Shown: piece by piece, positions 1 to 15,720 of the stretch
Layout of the letters: the number at the start of each line of letters is the position of its first letter
Position numbering within the stretch: position 1 is the first letter of the stretch
Origin: Mixophyes australis
Lineage: Eukaryota; Chordata; Amphibia; Anura; Limnodynastidae
DNA length: 64,000 nt
Direction: 5' to 3'
Assembly (NCBI GenBank): GCA_036250195.1
Contig: JAVHZZ010000015.1
Span: forward strand, 1,116,001 to 1,180,000
The notes under the pieces: model-generated
Told to the model about the DNA's origin: nothing
What the model saw: only the letters and a program-made list of their open reading frames with translations
Databases searched by the model: none
Translations under genes and position numbers: made by a program

Positions 1-3000
1 ATGATTCAATTCATGATTCATGATTTATGATTCAATTCATGATTCAATTCATGATTCATGATTCAATTCATGATTCGATTAATGATTCATGATTCATGAT
101 TCATGATTCAATTCATGATTCATGATTCGATTCATGATTCACGATTCAATTCATGATTCATGATTTATGATTCAATTCATGATTCAATTCATGATTCATT
201 TCATGGTTCATGATTCGATTCATGATTCATGATTCATGATTCATGATTCGATTCATGATTCATGATTCATGATTCATGATTCGATTCATGATTCATGATT
301 CATGATTCATGATTCAATTCATGATTCATGATTTGATTCATGATTTATGATTGAATTCATGATTCATGATTCGATTCATGATTCATAATTCATGATTCAT
401 GATTCATGATTCATGATTTAATTTATGATTTATGATTTATGATTCAATTTATGATTCAATTCATGATTCATGATTCAATTCATGATTCATGATTCATGAT
501 TCGATTCATGATTCATGATTCAATTCATGATTCATTATTTAATTCATGATTCATGATTTGATTCATGATTCATGATTCAATTCATGATTCATGATTTTAT
601 TCATGATTCATGATTCATGATTCATGATTTATGATTTTATTCATGATTCATGATTCATGATTCATGATTCAATTCATGATTCATGATTCATGATTCAATT
701 CATGATTCATGATTCATCATTCGATTCATGATTCATGATTCAATTCATGATTCATGATTTAATTCATGGTTCATGATTTGATTCATAATTCATGATTTGA
801 TTCATGATTCATGATTCAATTCATGATTCATTTCAAGATTCATGATTCAATTCATGATTCATTTCATGATTCATGATTCAATTCATGATTCATGATTCAT
901 GATTCAATTCATGATTCATTTCATGATTCATGATTCAATTCATGATTCATGATTCATGATTCAATTCATGATTCATGATTCAATTCATGATTCATGATTC
1001 AATTCATGACTCATGATTCAATTCATGTTTCATGATTCGATTCATGATTCATGATTCAATTCATGATTCATGATTCATGATTCATGATTCAATTCATGAT
1101 TCATGATTTGATTCATGATTCATGATTCGATTCATGATTCATGATTCAATTCATGATTCATGATTTATGATTCAATTCATGATTCATGATTTATGATTCA
1201 ATTCATGATTCAATTCATGATTCATTTCATGATTCATGATTCGATTCATGATTCATGATTCATGATTCGATTCATGATTCATGATTCGATTCATGATTCA
1301 TGATTCATAATTCATGATTCAATTCATGATTCATGATTCATGATTCAAGATTCAATTCATGATTCATGATTAAATTCATGATTCATGATTCAATTCATGA
1401 TTCATAATTCATGATTTATGATTCATGATTCGATTCATGATTCATGATTCAATTCATGATTCATGATTCGATTCATGATTCATGATTAGATTCATGATTT
1501 ATAATTCAAATCATGATTCATGATTCATTATTTAATTCATGATTCATGATTCGATTCATGATTCATGATTCAATTCATGATTCATGATTCATTATTTAAT
1601 TCATGATTCATGATTCGATTCATGATTCATGATTCCATTCATGATTCATGATTCATGATTCAATTCATGATTCATGATTCATGATTCAATTCATGATTCA
1701 TGATTCAATTCATGATTCATGATTCGATTCATGATTCATGATTCATGATTCATGATTCATGATTCGATTCATGATTCATGATTCAATTCATGATTCATGA
1801 TTCATGATTCAAATCATGATTCATGATTCATGATTCATGATTCAATTCATGATTCATGATTCATGATTCATGATTCAATTCATGATTCAATTCATGATTC
1901 ATGATTTGATTCATGATTCATGATTCAATTCATGTATCATGATTCATGATTCATGATTCAATTCATGATTCATGATTCATGATTCATGATTCAATTCATG
2001 ATTCAATTCATGATTCATGATTTGATTCATGATTCATGATTCAATTCATGTATCATGAATCATGATTCATGATTCAATTCATGATTCATGATTTAATTCA
2101 TGATTCATGATTCATGATTCATTATTTAATTCATGATTCATGATTCAATTCATGATTCATGATTCGATTCATGATTCATGATTCATGATTCAAGATGCGA
2201 TTCATGATTCATGATTCATGATTAATTCATGATTCATGATTCGATTCATGATTCATGATTCAATTCATGATTTATGATTTATAATTCAATTTATGATTCG
2301 AATTATGATTCATGATTTAATTCATGATTCATGATTCATGATTCGATTCATGATTCATGATTCGATTCATGATGCATGATTTATGATTCATAATTCAATT
2401 CATGATTCATGATTCAATTCATGATTCATGATTCGATTCATGATTCATGATTCGATACATGATTCATGATTCGAATCATGATTCATGATTTAATTCATGA
2501 TTCTTGATTTATGATTCAATTCATGATTCAATTCATGATTCAATTCATGATTCATGATTCGATTCATGATTCAATTCATGATTCATGATTTAATTCATGA
2601 TTCATGATTTGATTCATGATTCATTATTCAATTCATGAATCATGATTAATGATTCATGATTCAATTCATAAATCATGATTCATGATTCATGATTCAATTC
2701 ATGATTCATGATTCATGATTCAATTCTTGATTCATTTCATGATTCATGATTCAATTCATGATTCATGATTCAATTCATGATTCATGATTCAATTCATGAT
2801 TCATGATTTGATTCATGATTCATGATTCAATTCATGATTCATGATTCAATTCATGAATCATGATTCATGATTCATAATTCAATTCATGATTCATGATTCA
2901 TGATTCAATTCATGATTCATTTCATGATTCATTATTCAATTCATGATTCATGATTCATGATTCAATTCATGATTCATTTCATGATTCATGATTCATTTCA

Positions 3001-5683
3001 TGATTCATGATTTAATTCATGATTAATGATTCATGATTCAATTCATGATTCATGATTCAATTCATGATTCATGATTTAATTAATGTTTTATGATTCGATT
3101 CATGATTCATGATTCAATTCATGATTCATGATTCAATTTATGATTCATGATTCGATTCATAATTCATGATTCATGATTCGATTCATGGTTTATGATTCAT
3201 GATTCAATTCATGATTCATCATTCGATTTATGATTCATGATTCAACTCATGATTCATGATTTATGATTCAATTCATGATTCAATTCATCATTCGATTTAT
3301 GATTCATGATTCAATTCATGATTCATGATTTATGATTCAATTCATGATTCAATTCATGATTGATGATTCAATTCATGATTCGAGATTCATGATTTGATTC
3401 ATGATTCATGATTCATGATTCGATTCATGATTCATGATTCGATTCATGATTCATGATTCAATTCATGTATCATGATTCATGATTCATGATTCAATTCATG
3501 ATTCATGATTCATGATTCATGATTCATGATTCAATTCATGATTCAATTCATGATTCATGATTTGATTCATGATTCATGATTCAATTCATGTATCATGATT
3601 CATGATTTAATTCATAATTCATGATTCATGATTCATTATTCAATTCATGATTCATGATTTAATTCATGATTCATGATTCATGATTCATTATTCAATTCAT
3701 GATTCATGATTCAATTCATGATTCATGATTCGATTCATGATTCATTAATCATGATTCAAGATTCGATTCATGATTCATGATTCATGATTCAATTCATGAT
3801 TCATGATTCGATTCATGATTCATGATTCAATTCATGATTTATGATTTATAATTCAATTTATGATTCGATTCATGATTCATGATTGAATTCATGATTCATG
3901 ATTCATGATTTGATTCATGATTCATGATTCAATTCATGATTCATGATTCATGATTCAATTCATGATTCATGATTTATGATTCATAATTCAATTCATGATT
4001 CATGATTCAATTCATGATTCATGATTCGATTCATGATTCATGATTCATGATTCATGATTCAATACATGAATCATGATTAATGATTCATGATTCAATTCAT
4101 AAATCATGATTCATGATTCATGATTCAATTCATGATTCATGATTCATGATTCAATTCTTGATTCATTTCATGATTCATGATTCAATTCATGATTCATGAT
4201 TCAATTCATGATTCATGATTCAATTCATGATTCATGATTTGATTCATGATTCATGATTCAATTCATGAATCATGATTCATGATTCATAATTCAATTCATG
4301 ATTCATGATTCATGATTCAATTCATGATTCATTTCATGATTCATTATTCAATTCATGATTCATGATTCATGATTCAATTCATGATTCATTTCATGATTCA
4401 TGATTCATTTCATGATTCATGATTTAATTCATGATTAATGATTCATGATTCAATTCATGATTCATGATTCAATTCATGATTCATGATTTAATTAATGTTT
4501 CATGATTCGATTCATGATTCATGATTCAATTCATGATTCATGATTCATGATTCGATTCATGATTTATGATTCATGATTCAATTCATGATTCATCATTCGA
4601 TTTATGATTCATGATTCAATTCATGATTCATGATTTATGATTCAATTCATGATTCAATTCATCATTCGATTTATGATTCATGATTCAATTCATGATTCAT
4701 GATTTATGATTCAATTCATGATTCAATTCATGATTCATGATTCAATTCATGATTCGAGATTCATGTTTCATGATTCATGATTCGATTCATGATTCATGAT
4801 TCGATTCATGATTCATAATTCATAATTTATGTTTCGATTCATGATTCATGATTCATGATTCATGATTCATGATTCAATTCATGATTCATGATTCGATTCA
4901 TGATTCATGATTCATGATTCATGATTCGATTCATGATTCATGATTCAAGATTCAATTCATGATTCATGATTCGATTCATGATCATGATATATGATTCGAT
5001 TATTATTTATGATTCAATTTATGATTCAATTCATGATTCATGATTCAATTCATGATTCATGATTCATGATTCAATTCATGATTCATGATTCAATTCATGA
5101 ATTATGATTCATGATTCAATTCATGATTCATGATTCAATTCATGAATTATGATTCATGATTCGATTGATGATTCATGATTCAAGATTCAATTCATGATTC
5201 ATGATTCAATTCATGATTCATGATTCGATTCATGATTCATAATTAATGATTTATGATTCATGATTCGATTCATGATTCATGATTCAATTCATGATTCATG
5301 ATTCGATTCATGATTCATGATTCAATTCATGATTCATGATTCATGATTCAATTCATGATTCATGATTCATGATTCAATTCATGATTCATGATTCAATTCA
5401 TGAATTATGATTCATGATTCGATTGATGATTCATGATTCAAGATTCAATTCATGATTCATGATTCAATTCATGATTCATGATTCGATTCATGATTCATAA
5501 TTAATGATTTATGATTCATGATTCGATTCATGATTCATGATTCAATTCATGATTCATGATTCGATTCATGATTCATGATTCGATTCATGATTTATAATTC
5601 AAATCATGATTCATGATTCATGATTCGATTCATGATTCATGATTCAATTCATGATTCATGATTCGATTCATGATTCATGATTC
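1..5683. repeat. Left block L1 (longest copy), starts mid-unit at window edge
   Basis: This block carries landmarks that recur downstream: TTCACGATTC near 140, TTTCATGGTTC near 203, TGACTCA near 1,008, TGATTCCATTC near 1,633, TATCATGAAT at 2,051, GATGCGATTC near 2,195, TTCTTGATTTATG near 2,502, ATGGTTTATG near 3,185 and CGATTATTATTTATG near 4,997. Positions 1 to about 2,200 match L2 (offset 5,690 at the left end, 5,805-5,831 further on). Positions about 2,200-3,200 match the sequence from about 10,130 (offset 7,941-7,981). Inside the block, about 2,640-3,300 repeats at about 4,070-4,700 with an offset of 1,431 bp (TTCATAAATCATG at about 2,666 and 4,097; CAATTCTTGATTC at about 2,721 and 4,152). 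Because of this internal repeat the block is longer than its downstream relative at 10.2-12.2 kb. The left end is cut by the window. Confidence 0.75.
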
Positions 5684-8125
5684 GATTCATGATTCATGAT
5701 TTATGATTCAATTCATGATTCAATTCATGATTCATGATTCAATTCATGATTCATGATTTGATTAATGATTCATGATTCATGATTCATGATTCATGATTCA
5801 ATTCATGATTCATGATTCGATTCATGATTCACGATTCAATTCATGATTCATTATTTATGATTCAATTCATGATTCAATTCATGATTCATTTCATGGTTCA
5901 TGATTCGATTCATGATTCATGATTCATGATTCATGATTCGATTCATGATTCATGATTCATGATTCATGATTCGATTCATGATTCATGATTCATGATTCAT
6001 GATTCAATTCATGATTCATGATTCATGATTTGATTCATGATTTATGATTGAATTCATGATTCATGATTCGATTCATGATTCATAATTCATGATTCATGAT
6101 TCATGATTCAATTTATGATTTATGATTTATGATTCAATTTATGATTCAATTCATGATTCATGATTCAATTCATGATTCATGATTTGATTCATGATTCATG
6201 ATTCAATTCATGATTCATTATTTAATTCATGATTCATGATTTGATTCATGATTCATGATTCAATTCATGATTCATTATTTAATTCATGATTCATGATTTG
6301 ATTCATGATTCATGATTCAATTCATGATTCATGATAAATGATTCATGATTCAATTCATGATTCATGATTTATGATTCAATTCATGAGTCAATTGATGATT
6401 CATGATTCAATTCATGATTCATGATTCATCATTCGATTCATGATTCATGATTCAATTCATGATTCATGATTTAATTCATGATTCATGATTTGATTCATAA
6501 TTCATGATTTGATTCATGATTCATGATTCAATTCATGATTCATTTCATGATTCATGATTCAATTCATGATTCATTTCATGATTCATGATTCAATTCATGA
6601 TTCATGATTCATGATTCAATTCATGATTCATTTCATGATTCATGATTCAATTCATGATTCATGATTCAATTCATGATTCATGATTCATGATTCAATTCAT
6701 GATTCATGATTCAATTCATGATTCATTTCATGAATCATGATTCATTTCATGATTCATGATTTAATTCATGATTAATGATTCATGATGCAATTCATGATTC
6801 ATGATGCAATTCATGATTCATGATTCAATTCATGACTCATGATTCAATTCATGTTTCATGATTCGATTCATGATTCATGATTCAATTCATGATTCATGAT
6901 TCATGATTCATGATTCAATTCATGATTCATGATTTGATTCATGATTCGATTCATGATTCATGATTCGATTCATGATTCATGATTCAATTCATGATTCATG
7001 ATTTATGATTCAATTCATGATTCATGATTTATGATTCAATTCATGATTCAATTCATGATTCATTTCATGATTCATGATTCGATTCATGATTCATGATTCA
7101 TGATTCGATTCATGATTCATGATTCGATTCATGATTCATGATTCATAATTCATGATTCAATTCATGATTCATGATTCATGATTCAAGATTCAATTCATGA
7201 TTCATGATTCAATTCATGATTCATGATTCAATTCATGATTCATAATTCATGATTTATGATTCATGATTCGATTCATGATTCATGATTCAATTCATGATTC
7301 ATGATTCGATTCATGATTCATGATTAGATTCATGATTTATAATTCAAATCATGATTCATGATTCATTATTTAATTCATGATTCATGATTCGATTCATGAT
7401 TCATGATTCAATTCATGATTCATTATTTAATTCATGATTCATGATTCGATTCATGATTCATGATTCCATTCATGATTCATGATTCATGATTCAATTCATG
7501 ATTCATGATTCATGATTCAATTCATGATTCATGATTCGATTCATGATTCATGATTCATGATTCATGATTCGATTCATGATTCATGATTCAATTCATGATT
7601 CATGATTCATGATTCAATTCATGATTCATGATTCATGATTCATGATTCAATTCATGAATTATGATTCATGATTCATGATTCAATTCATGATTCAATTCAT
7701 GATTCATGATTTGATTCATGATTCATGATTCAATTCATGTATCATGATTCATGATTCATGATTCAATTCATGATTCATGATTCATGATTCATGATTCAAT
7801 TCATGATTCAATTCATGATTCATGATTTGATTCATGATTCATAATTCAATTCATGTATCATGAATCATGATTCATGATTCAATTCATGATTCATGATTTA
7901 ATTCATGATTCATGATTCATGATTCATTATTTAATTCATGATTCATGATTCAATTCATGATTCATGATTCGATTCATGATTCATGATTCATGATTCAAGA
8001 TGCGATTCATGATTCATGATTCATGATTCAATTCATGATTCATGATTCGATTCATGATTCATGATTCATGATTCAAGATGCGATTCATGATTCATGATTC
8101 ATGATTCAATTCATGATTCATGATT
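5684..8125. repeat. Left block L2, truncated copy of L1
   Basis: This is a second copy of the start of L1. Matching landmarks are TTCACGATTC near 5,830 (offset 5,690), TTTCATGGTTC near 5,893 (offset 5,690), TGACTCA near 6,833 (offset 5,825), TGATTCCATTC near 7,464 (offset 5,831) and TATCATGAAT at 7,856 (offset 5,805). The drift in offset comes from gain and loss of single units. At about 8,000-8,090 the short AAGATGCGATTC segment occurs twice in succession, after which the sequence restarts in L3 instead of continuing as L1 does beyond 2,300. L2 is therefore only about 2.4 kb. The borders are inferred from where the match to L1 is lost and are approximate. Confidence 0.7.
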
Positions 8126-10240
8126 CAATTCATGATTCATTTCATGGTTCATGATTCGATTCATGATTCATGATTCATGATTCATGATTCGATTCATGAT
8201 TCATGATTCATGATTCGATTCATGATTCATGATTCATGATTCATGATTCAATTCCTGATTCATGATTCATGATTTGATTCATGATTTATGATTGAATTCA
8301 TGATTCATGATTCGATTCATGATTCATAATTCATGATTCATGATTCATGATTCAATTTATGATTTATGATTTATGATTCAATTTATGATTCAATTCATGA
8401 TTCATGATTCAATTCATGATTCATGATTTGATTCATGATTCATGATTCAATTCATGATTCATTATTTAATTCATGATTCATGATTTGATTCATGATTCAT
8501 GATTCAATTCATGATTCATTATTTAATTCATGATTCATGATTTGATTCATGATTCATGATTCAATTCATGATTCATGATAAATGATTCATGATTCAATTC
8601 ATGATTCATGATTTATGATTCAATTCATGAGTCAATTGATGATTCATGATTCAATTCATGATTCATGATTCATCATTCGATTCATGATTCATGATTCAAT
8701 TCATGATTCATGATTTAATTCATGATTCATGATTTGATTCATAATTCATGATTTGATTCATGATTCATGATTCAATTCATGATTCATTTCATGATTCATG
8801 ATTCAATTCATGATTCATTTCATGATTCATGATTCAATTCATGATTCATGATTCATGATTCAATTCATGATTCATTTCATGATTCATGATTCAATTCATG
8901 ATTCATGATTCAATTCATGATTCATGATTCATGATTCAATTCATGATTCATGATTCAATTCATGATTCATTTCATGAATCATGATTCATTTCATGATTCA
9001 TGATTTAATTCATGATTAATGATTCATGATGCAATTCATGATTCATGATGCAATTCATGATTCATGATTCAATTCATGACTCATGATTCATGATTCATGA
9101 TTCAATTCATGATTCATGATTCGATTCATGATTCATGATTCAATTCATGATTCATGATTCATGATTCATGATTCAATTCATGATTCATGATTTGATTCAT
9201 GATTCGATTCATGATTCATGATTCAATTCATGATTCATGATTTATGATTCAATTCATGATTCATGATTTATGATTCAATTCATGATTCAATTCATGATTC
9301 ATTTCATGATTCATGATTCATGATTCGATTCATGATTCATGATTCGATTCATGATTCATGATTCATAATTCATGATTCAATTCATGATTCATAATTCATG
9401 ATTTATGATTCATGATTCGATTCATGATTCATGATTCAATTCATGATTCATGATTCGATTCATGATTCATGATTAGATTCATGATTTATAATTCAAATCA
9501 TGATTCATGATTCATTATTTAATTCATGATTCATGATTCGATTCATGATTCATGATTCAATTCATGATTCATGATTCATTATTTAATTCATGATTCATGA
9601 TTCGATTCATGATTCATGATTCCATTCATGATTCATGATTCATGATTCAATTCATGATTCATGATTCAATTCATGATTCATGATTCAATTCATGATTCAT
9701 GATTCGATTCATGATTCATGATTCATGATTCATGATTCGATTCATGATTCATGATTCAATTCATGATTCATGATTCATGATTCAATTCATGATTCATGAT
9801 TCATGATTCAATTCATGAATTATGATTCATGATTCATGATTCAATTCATGATTCAATTCATGATTCATGATTTGATTCATGATTCATGATTCAATTCATG
9901 TATCATGATTCATGATTCATGATTCAATTCATGATTCATGATTCATGATTCAATTCATGATTCAATTCATGATTCATGATTTGATTCATGATTCATAATT
10001 CAATTCATGTATCATGAATCATGATTCATGATTCAATTCATGATTCATGATTTAATTCATGATTCATGATTCATGATTCATTATTTAATTCATGATTCAT
10101 GATTCAATTCATGATTCATGATTCATGATTCAAGATGCGATTCATGATTCATGATTCATGATTCAATTCATGATTCATGATTCGATTCATGATTCATGAT
10201 TCAATTCATGATTTATGATTTATAATTCAATTTATGATTC
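8126..10240. repeat. Left block L3, third copy, joining into the 10.2-kb block
   Basis: The third copy starts close to TTTCATGGTTC near 8,144, which lies 2,251 bp after the same landmark in L2. Other shared landmarks are TGACTCA near 9,078 (2,245 after L2), TGATTCCATTC near 9,620 (2,156) and TATCATGAAT at 10,010 (2,154). The shrinking offset records losses in L3. Unlike L2, this copy runs on through AAGATGCGATTC near 10,131 and TTCGAATTATG near 10,238 into sequence homologous to L1 beyond 2,300. L3 therefore keeps the ancestral continuity and L2 is the truncated one. The borders are approximate. Confidence 0.7.
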
Positions 10241-13200
10241 GAATTATGATTCATGATTTAATTCCTGATTCATGATTCATGATTCGATTCATGATTCATG
10301 ATTCAATTCATGATTCATGATTCATGATTCAATTCATGATGCATGATTTATGATTCATAATTCAATTCATGATTCATGATTCAATTCATGATTCATGATT
10401 CGATTCATGATTCATGATTCATGATTCATGATTCAATACATGATTCATGATTCGATTCATGATTTAATTCATGATTCTTGATTTATGATTCAATTCATGA
10501 TTCAATTCATGATTCAATTCATGATTCATGATTCGATTCATGATTCATGATTCGATTCATGATTCATGATTCAATTCATGATTCATGATTTAATTCATGA
10601 TTCATGATTTGATTCATGATTCATTATTCAATTCATGAATCATGATTAATGATTCATGATTCAATTCATAAATCATGATTCATGATTCATGATTCAATTC
10701 ATGATTCATGATTCATGATTCAATTCTTGATTCATTTCATGATTCATGATTCAATTCATAATTCATGATTCAATTCATGATTCATGATTCAATTCATGAT
10801 TCATGATTTGATTCATGATTCATGATTCAATTCATGAATCATGATTCATGATTCATAATTCAATTCATGATTCATGATTCATGATTCAATTCATGATTCA
10901 TTTCATGATTCATTATTCAATTCATGATTCATGATTCATGATTCAATTCATGATTCATTTCATGATTCATGATTCATTTCATGATTCATGATTTAATTCA
11001 TGATTAATGATTCATGATTCAATTCATGATTCATGATTAAATTCATGATTCATGATTTAATTAATGTTTCATGATTCGATTCATGATTCATGATTCAATT
11101 CATGATTCATGATTCAATTTATGATTCATGATTCGATTCATAATTCATGATTCATGATTCGATTCATGGTTTATGATTCATGATTCAATTCATGATTCAT
11201 CATTCGATTTATGATTCATGATTCAATTCATGATTCATGATTTATGATTCAATTCATGATTCAATTCATGATTGATGATTCAATTCATGATTCGAGATTC
11301 ATGATTTGATTCATGATTCATGATTCATGATTCGATTCATGATTCATGATTCGATTCATGATTCATGATTCATAATTTATGATTCGATTCATGATTCATG
11401 ATTCATGATTCATGATTCAATTCATGATTCATGATTCATGATTCAATTCATGATTCATGATTCATGATTCATGATTCAATTCATGATTCATTTCATGATT
11501 CATGATTCAATTCATGATTCATTTCATGATTCATTATTCAATTCATGATTCATGATTCATAATTCAATTCATGATTCATGATTCATTTCATGATTCATGA
11601 TTTAATTCATGATTAATGATTCATGATTCAATTCATGATTCATGATTCAATTCATGATTCATGATTTAATTAATGTTTCATGATTTGATTCATGATTCAT
11701 GATTCAATTCATGATTCATGATTCAATTCATGATTCATGATTCGATTCATAATTCATGATTCATGATTCGATTCATGATTTATGATTCATGATTCAATTC
11801 ATGATTCATCATTCGATTTATGATTCATGATTCAATTCATGATTCATGATTTATGATTCAATTCATGATTCAATTCATCATTCGATTTATGATTCATGAT
11901 TCAATTCATGATTCATGATTTATGATTCAATTCATGATTCAATTCATGATTCATGATTCAATTCATGATTCGAGATTCATGATTCGATTCATGATTCATG
12001 ATTCATGATTCGATTCATGATTCATGATTCGATTCATGATTCATGATTCATAATTTATGATTCGATTCATGATTCATGATTCATGATTCATGATTCAATT
12101 CATGATTCATGATTCAATTCATGATTCATGAATCAATTCATGATTCATGATTCATGATTCATGATTCGATTCATGATTCATGATTCAAGATTCAATTCAT
12201 GATTCATGATTCGATTCATGATCATGATTCATGATTCGATTATTATTTATGATTCAATTTATGATTCAATTCATGATTCATGATTCAATTCATGATTCAT
12301 GATTCATGATTCGATTGATGATTCATGATTCATGATTCATGATTCAATTCATGATTCATGATTCATGATTCATGATTCAATTCATGATTCATGATTCAAT
12401 TCATGAATTATGATTCATGATTCGATTGATGATTCATGATTCAATTCATGATTCATGATTCGTGATTCAATTCATGATTCATGATTCATGATTCATGATT
12501 CATGATTCGATTCATGATTCATAATTAATGATTTATGATTCATGATTCGATTCATGATTCATGATTCAATTCATGATTCATAATTAATGATTTATGATTC
12601 ATGATTCGATTCATGATTCATGATTCAATTCATGATTCATGATTCGATTCATGATTCATGATTCGATTCATGATTTATAATTCAAATCATGATTCATGAT
12701 TCATTGTTTAATTCATGATTCATGATTCATGATTCGATTCATGATTCATGATTCAATTCATGATTCATGATTTGATTCATGATTCATGATTCAATTCATT
12801 ATTCATGATTTATGATTCAATTCATGATTCAATTCATGATTCATGATTCAATTCATGATTCATGATTCGATTAATGATTCATGATTCATGATTCATGATT
12901 CATGATTCAATTCATGATTCATGATTCGATTCATGATTCATGATTCAATTCATGATTCATGATTTATGATTCAATTCATGATTCAATTCATGATTCATTT
13001 CATGATTCATGATTCGATTCATGATTCATGATTCATGATTCATGATTCGATTCATGATTCATGATTCATGATTCATGATTCGATTCATGATTCATGATTC
13101 ATGATTCATGATTCAATTCATGATTCATGATTCATGATTTGATTCATGATTTATGATTTAATTCATGATTCATGATTCGATTCATGATTCATAATTCATG

Positions 13201-15720
13201 ATTCATGATTCATGATTCAATTCATGATTTATGATTTATGATTCAATTTATGATTCAATTCATGATTCATGATTCAATTCATGATTCATGATTCATGATT
13301 TGATTCATGATTCATGATTCAATTCATGATTCATTATTTAATTCATGATTCATGATTCGATTCATGATTCATGATTCAATTCATGATTCATGATTTTATT
13401 CATGATTCATGATTCATGATTCATGATTCATGATTTTATTCATGATTCATGATTCATGATTCATGATTCAATTCATGATTCATGATTTATGATTCAATTC
13501 ATGATTCAATTGATGATTCATGATTCAATTCATGATTCATGATTCATCATTCGATTCATGATTCATGATTCAATTCATTATTCATGATTTAATTCATGAT
13601 TCATGATTTGATTCATGATTTATAATTCAAATCATGATTCATGATTCATTGTTTAATTCATGATTCATGATTCATGATTCGATTCATGATTCATGATTCA
13701 ATTCATGATTCATGATTCGATTCATGATTCATGATTCAATTCATTATTCATGATTTATGATTCAATTCATGATTCAATTCATGATTCATGATTCAATTCA
13801 TGATTCATGATTCGATTAATGATTCATGATTCATGATTCATGATTCATGATTCAATTCATGATTCATGATTCGATTCATGATTCATGATTCAATTCATGA
13901 TTCATGATTTATGATTCAATTCATGATTCAATTCATGATTCATTTCATGATTCATGATTCGATTCATGATTCATGATTCATGATTCATGATTCGATTCAT
14001 GATTCATGATTCATGATTCATGATTCGATTCATGATTCATGATTCATGATTCATGATTCAATTCATGATTCATGATTCATGATTTGATTCATGATTTATG
14101 ATTTAATTCATGATTCATGATTCGATTCATGATTCATAATTCATGATTCATGATTCATGATTCAATTCATGATTTATGATTTATGATTCAATTTATGATT
14201 CAATTCATGATTCATGATTCAATTCATGATTCATGATTCATGATTTGATTCATGATTCATGATTCAATTCATGATTCATTATTTAATTCATGATTCATGA
14301 TTCGATTCATGATTCATGATTCAATTCATGATTCATGATTTTATTCATGATTCATGATTCATGATTCATGATTCATGATTTTATTCATGATTCATGATTC
14401 ATGATTCATGATTCAATTCATGATTCATGATTTATGATTCAATTCATGATTCAATTGATGATTCATGATTCAATTCATGATTCATGATTCATCATTCGAT
14501 TCATGATTCATGATTCAATTCATGATTCATGATTTAATTCATGATTCATGATTTGATTCATGATTCATGATTCAATTCATGATTCATTTCATGATTCATG
14601 ATTCAATTCATGATTCATTTCATGATTCATGATTCAATTCATGATTCATGATTCAATTCATGATTCATTTCATGATTCATGATTCAATTCATGATTCATG
14701 ATTCATGATTCAATTAATGACTCATGATTCAATTCATGATTCATGATTCGATTCATGATTCATGATTCAATTCATGATTCATGATTCATGATTCATGATT
14801 CAATTCATGATTCATGATTTGATTCATGATTCATGATTCATGATTCGATTCATGATTCATGATTCAATTCATGATTCATGATTTATGATTCAATTCATGA
14901 TTCATGATTTATGATTCAATTCATGATTCATGATTTATGATTCAATTCATGATTCAATTCATGATTCATTTCATGATTCATGATTCGATTCATGATTCAT
15001 GATTCGATTCATGATTCATGATTCGATTCATGATTCATGATTCATAATTCATGATTCAATTCATGATTCATGATTCATGATTCAAGATTCAATTCATGAT
15101 TCATGATTCAATTCATGATTCATGATTCGATTCATAATTCATAATTCATGATTTATGATTCATGATTCGATTCATGATTCATGATTCAATTCATGATTCA
15201 TGATTCGATTCATGATTCATGATTAGATTCATGATTTATAATTCAAATCATGATTCATGATTCATTATTTAATTCATGATTCATGATTCGATTCATGATT
15301 CATGATTCAATTCATGATTCATGATTCATTATTTAATTCATGATTCATGATTCGATTCATGATTCATGATTCCATTCATGATTCATGATTCAATTCATGA
15401 TTCATGATTCAATTCATGATTCATGATTCATGATTCATGATTCGATTCATGATTCATGATTCAATTCATAATTCATGATTCATGATTCAATTCATGATTC
15501 ATGATTCATGATTCATGATTCAATTCATGATTCATGATTCATGATTCAATTCATGATCCAATTCATGATTCATGATTTGATTCATGATTCATGATTCAAT
15601 TCATGTATCATGATTCATGATTCATGATTCAATTCATGATTCATGATTCATGATTTAATTCATGATTCATTTCATGATTCATGATTCAATTCATGTATCA
15701 TGATTCATGATTCATGATTC
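10241..15720. repeat. Block D: single higher-order segment with an internal 945-bp duplication
   Basis: This block is homologous to L1 from 2,300 on, and to the sequence around the first 3.97-kb unit about 11.78 kb downstream. Landmarks are TTTAATTCCTGATTC near 10,258 (relative at about 22,033, offset 11,775), ATGGTTTATG near 11,166 (relative near 22,948, offset 11,782), CGATTATTATTTATG near 12,237 (relative near 24,010, offset 11,773), TGACTCA near 14,718 (relative near 25,530, offset 10,812) and GATCC at 15,555 (relative at 26,367, offset 10,812). The drop from 11,773 to 10,812 is explained mostly by the 945-bp duplication listed separately, which the downstream relative lacks. The borders are approximate. 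Confidence 0.7.
12668..14557. repeat. Near-identical 945-bp tandem duplication
   Basis: There are two adjacent copies of about 945 bp, roughly 12,668-13,612 and 13,613-14,557. The offset is exactly 945 at every landmark I checked: GTTTAATTC at 12,706 and 13,651; AATTCATTATTC near 12,793 and 13,738; TGATTTTATT at 13,391 and 14,336, and again at 13,431 and 14,376. A direct comparison around 13,021 and 13,966 showed no difference over 30 bases. Near the end one copy reads AATTCATTATTC and the other AATTCATGATTC. The constant offset means no net unit gain or loss since duplication, so the event looks recent. The homologous region at about 24.4-25.2 kb has a single copy. An assembly duplication would look the same. 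Confidence 0.8.
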
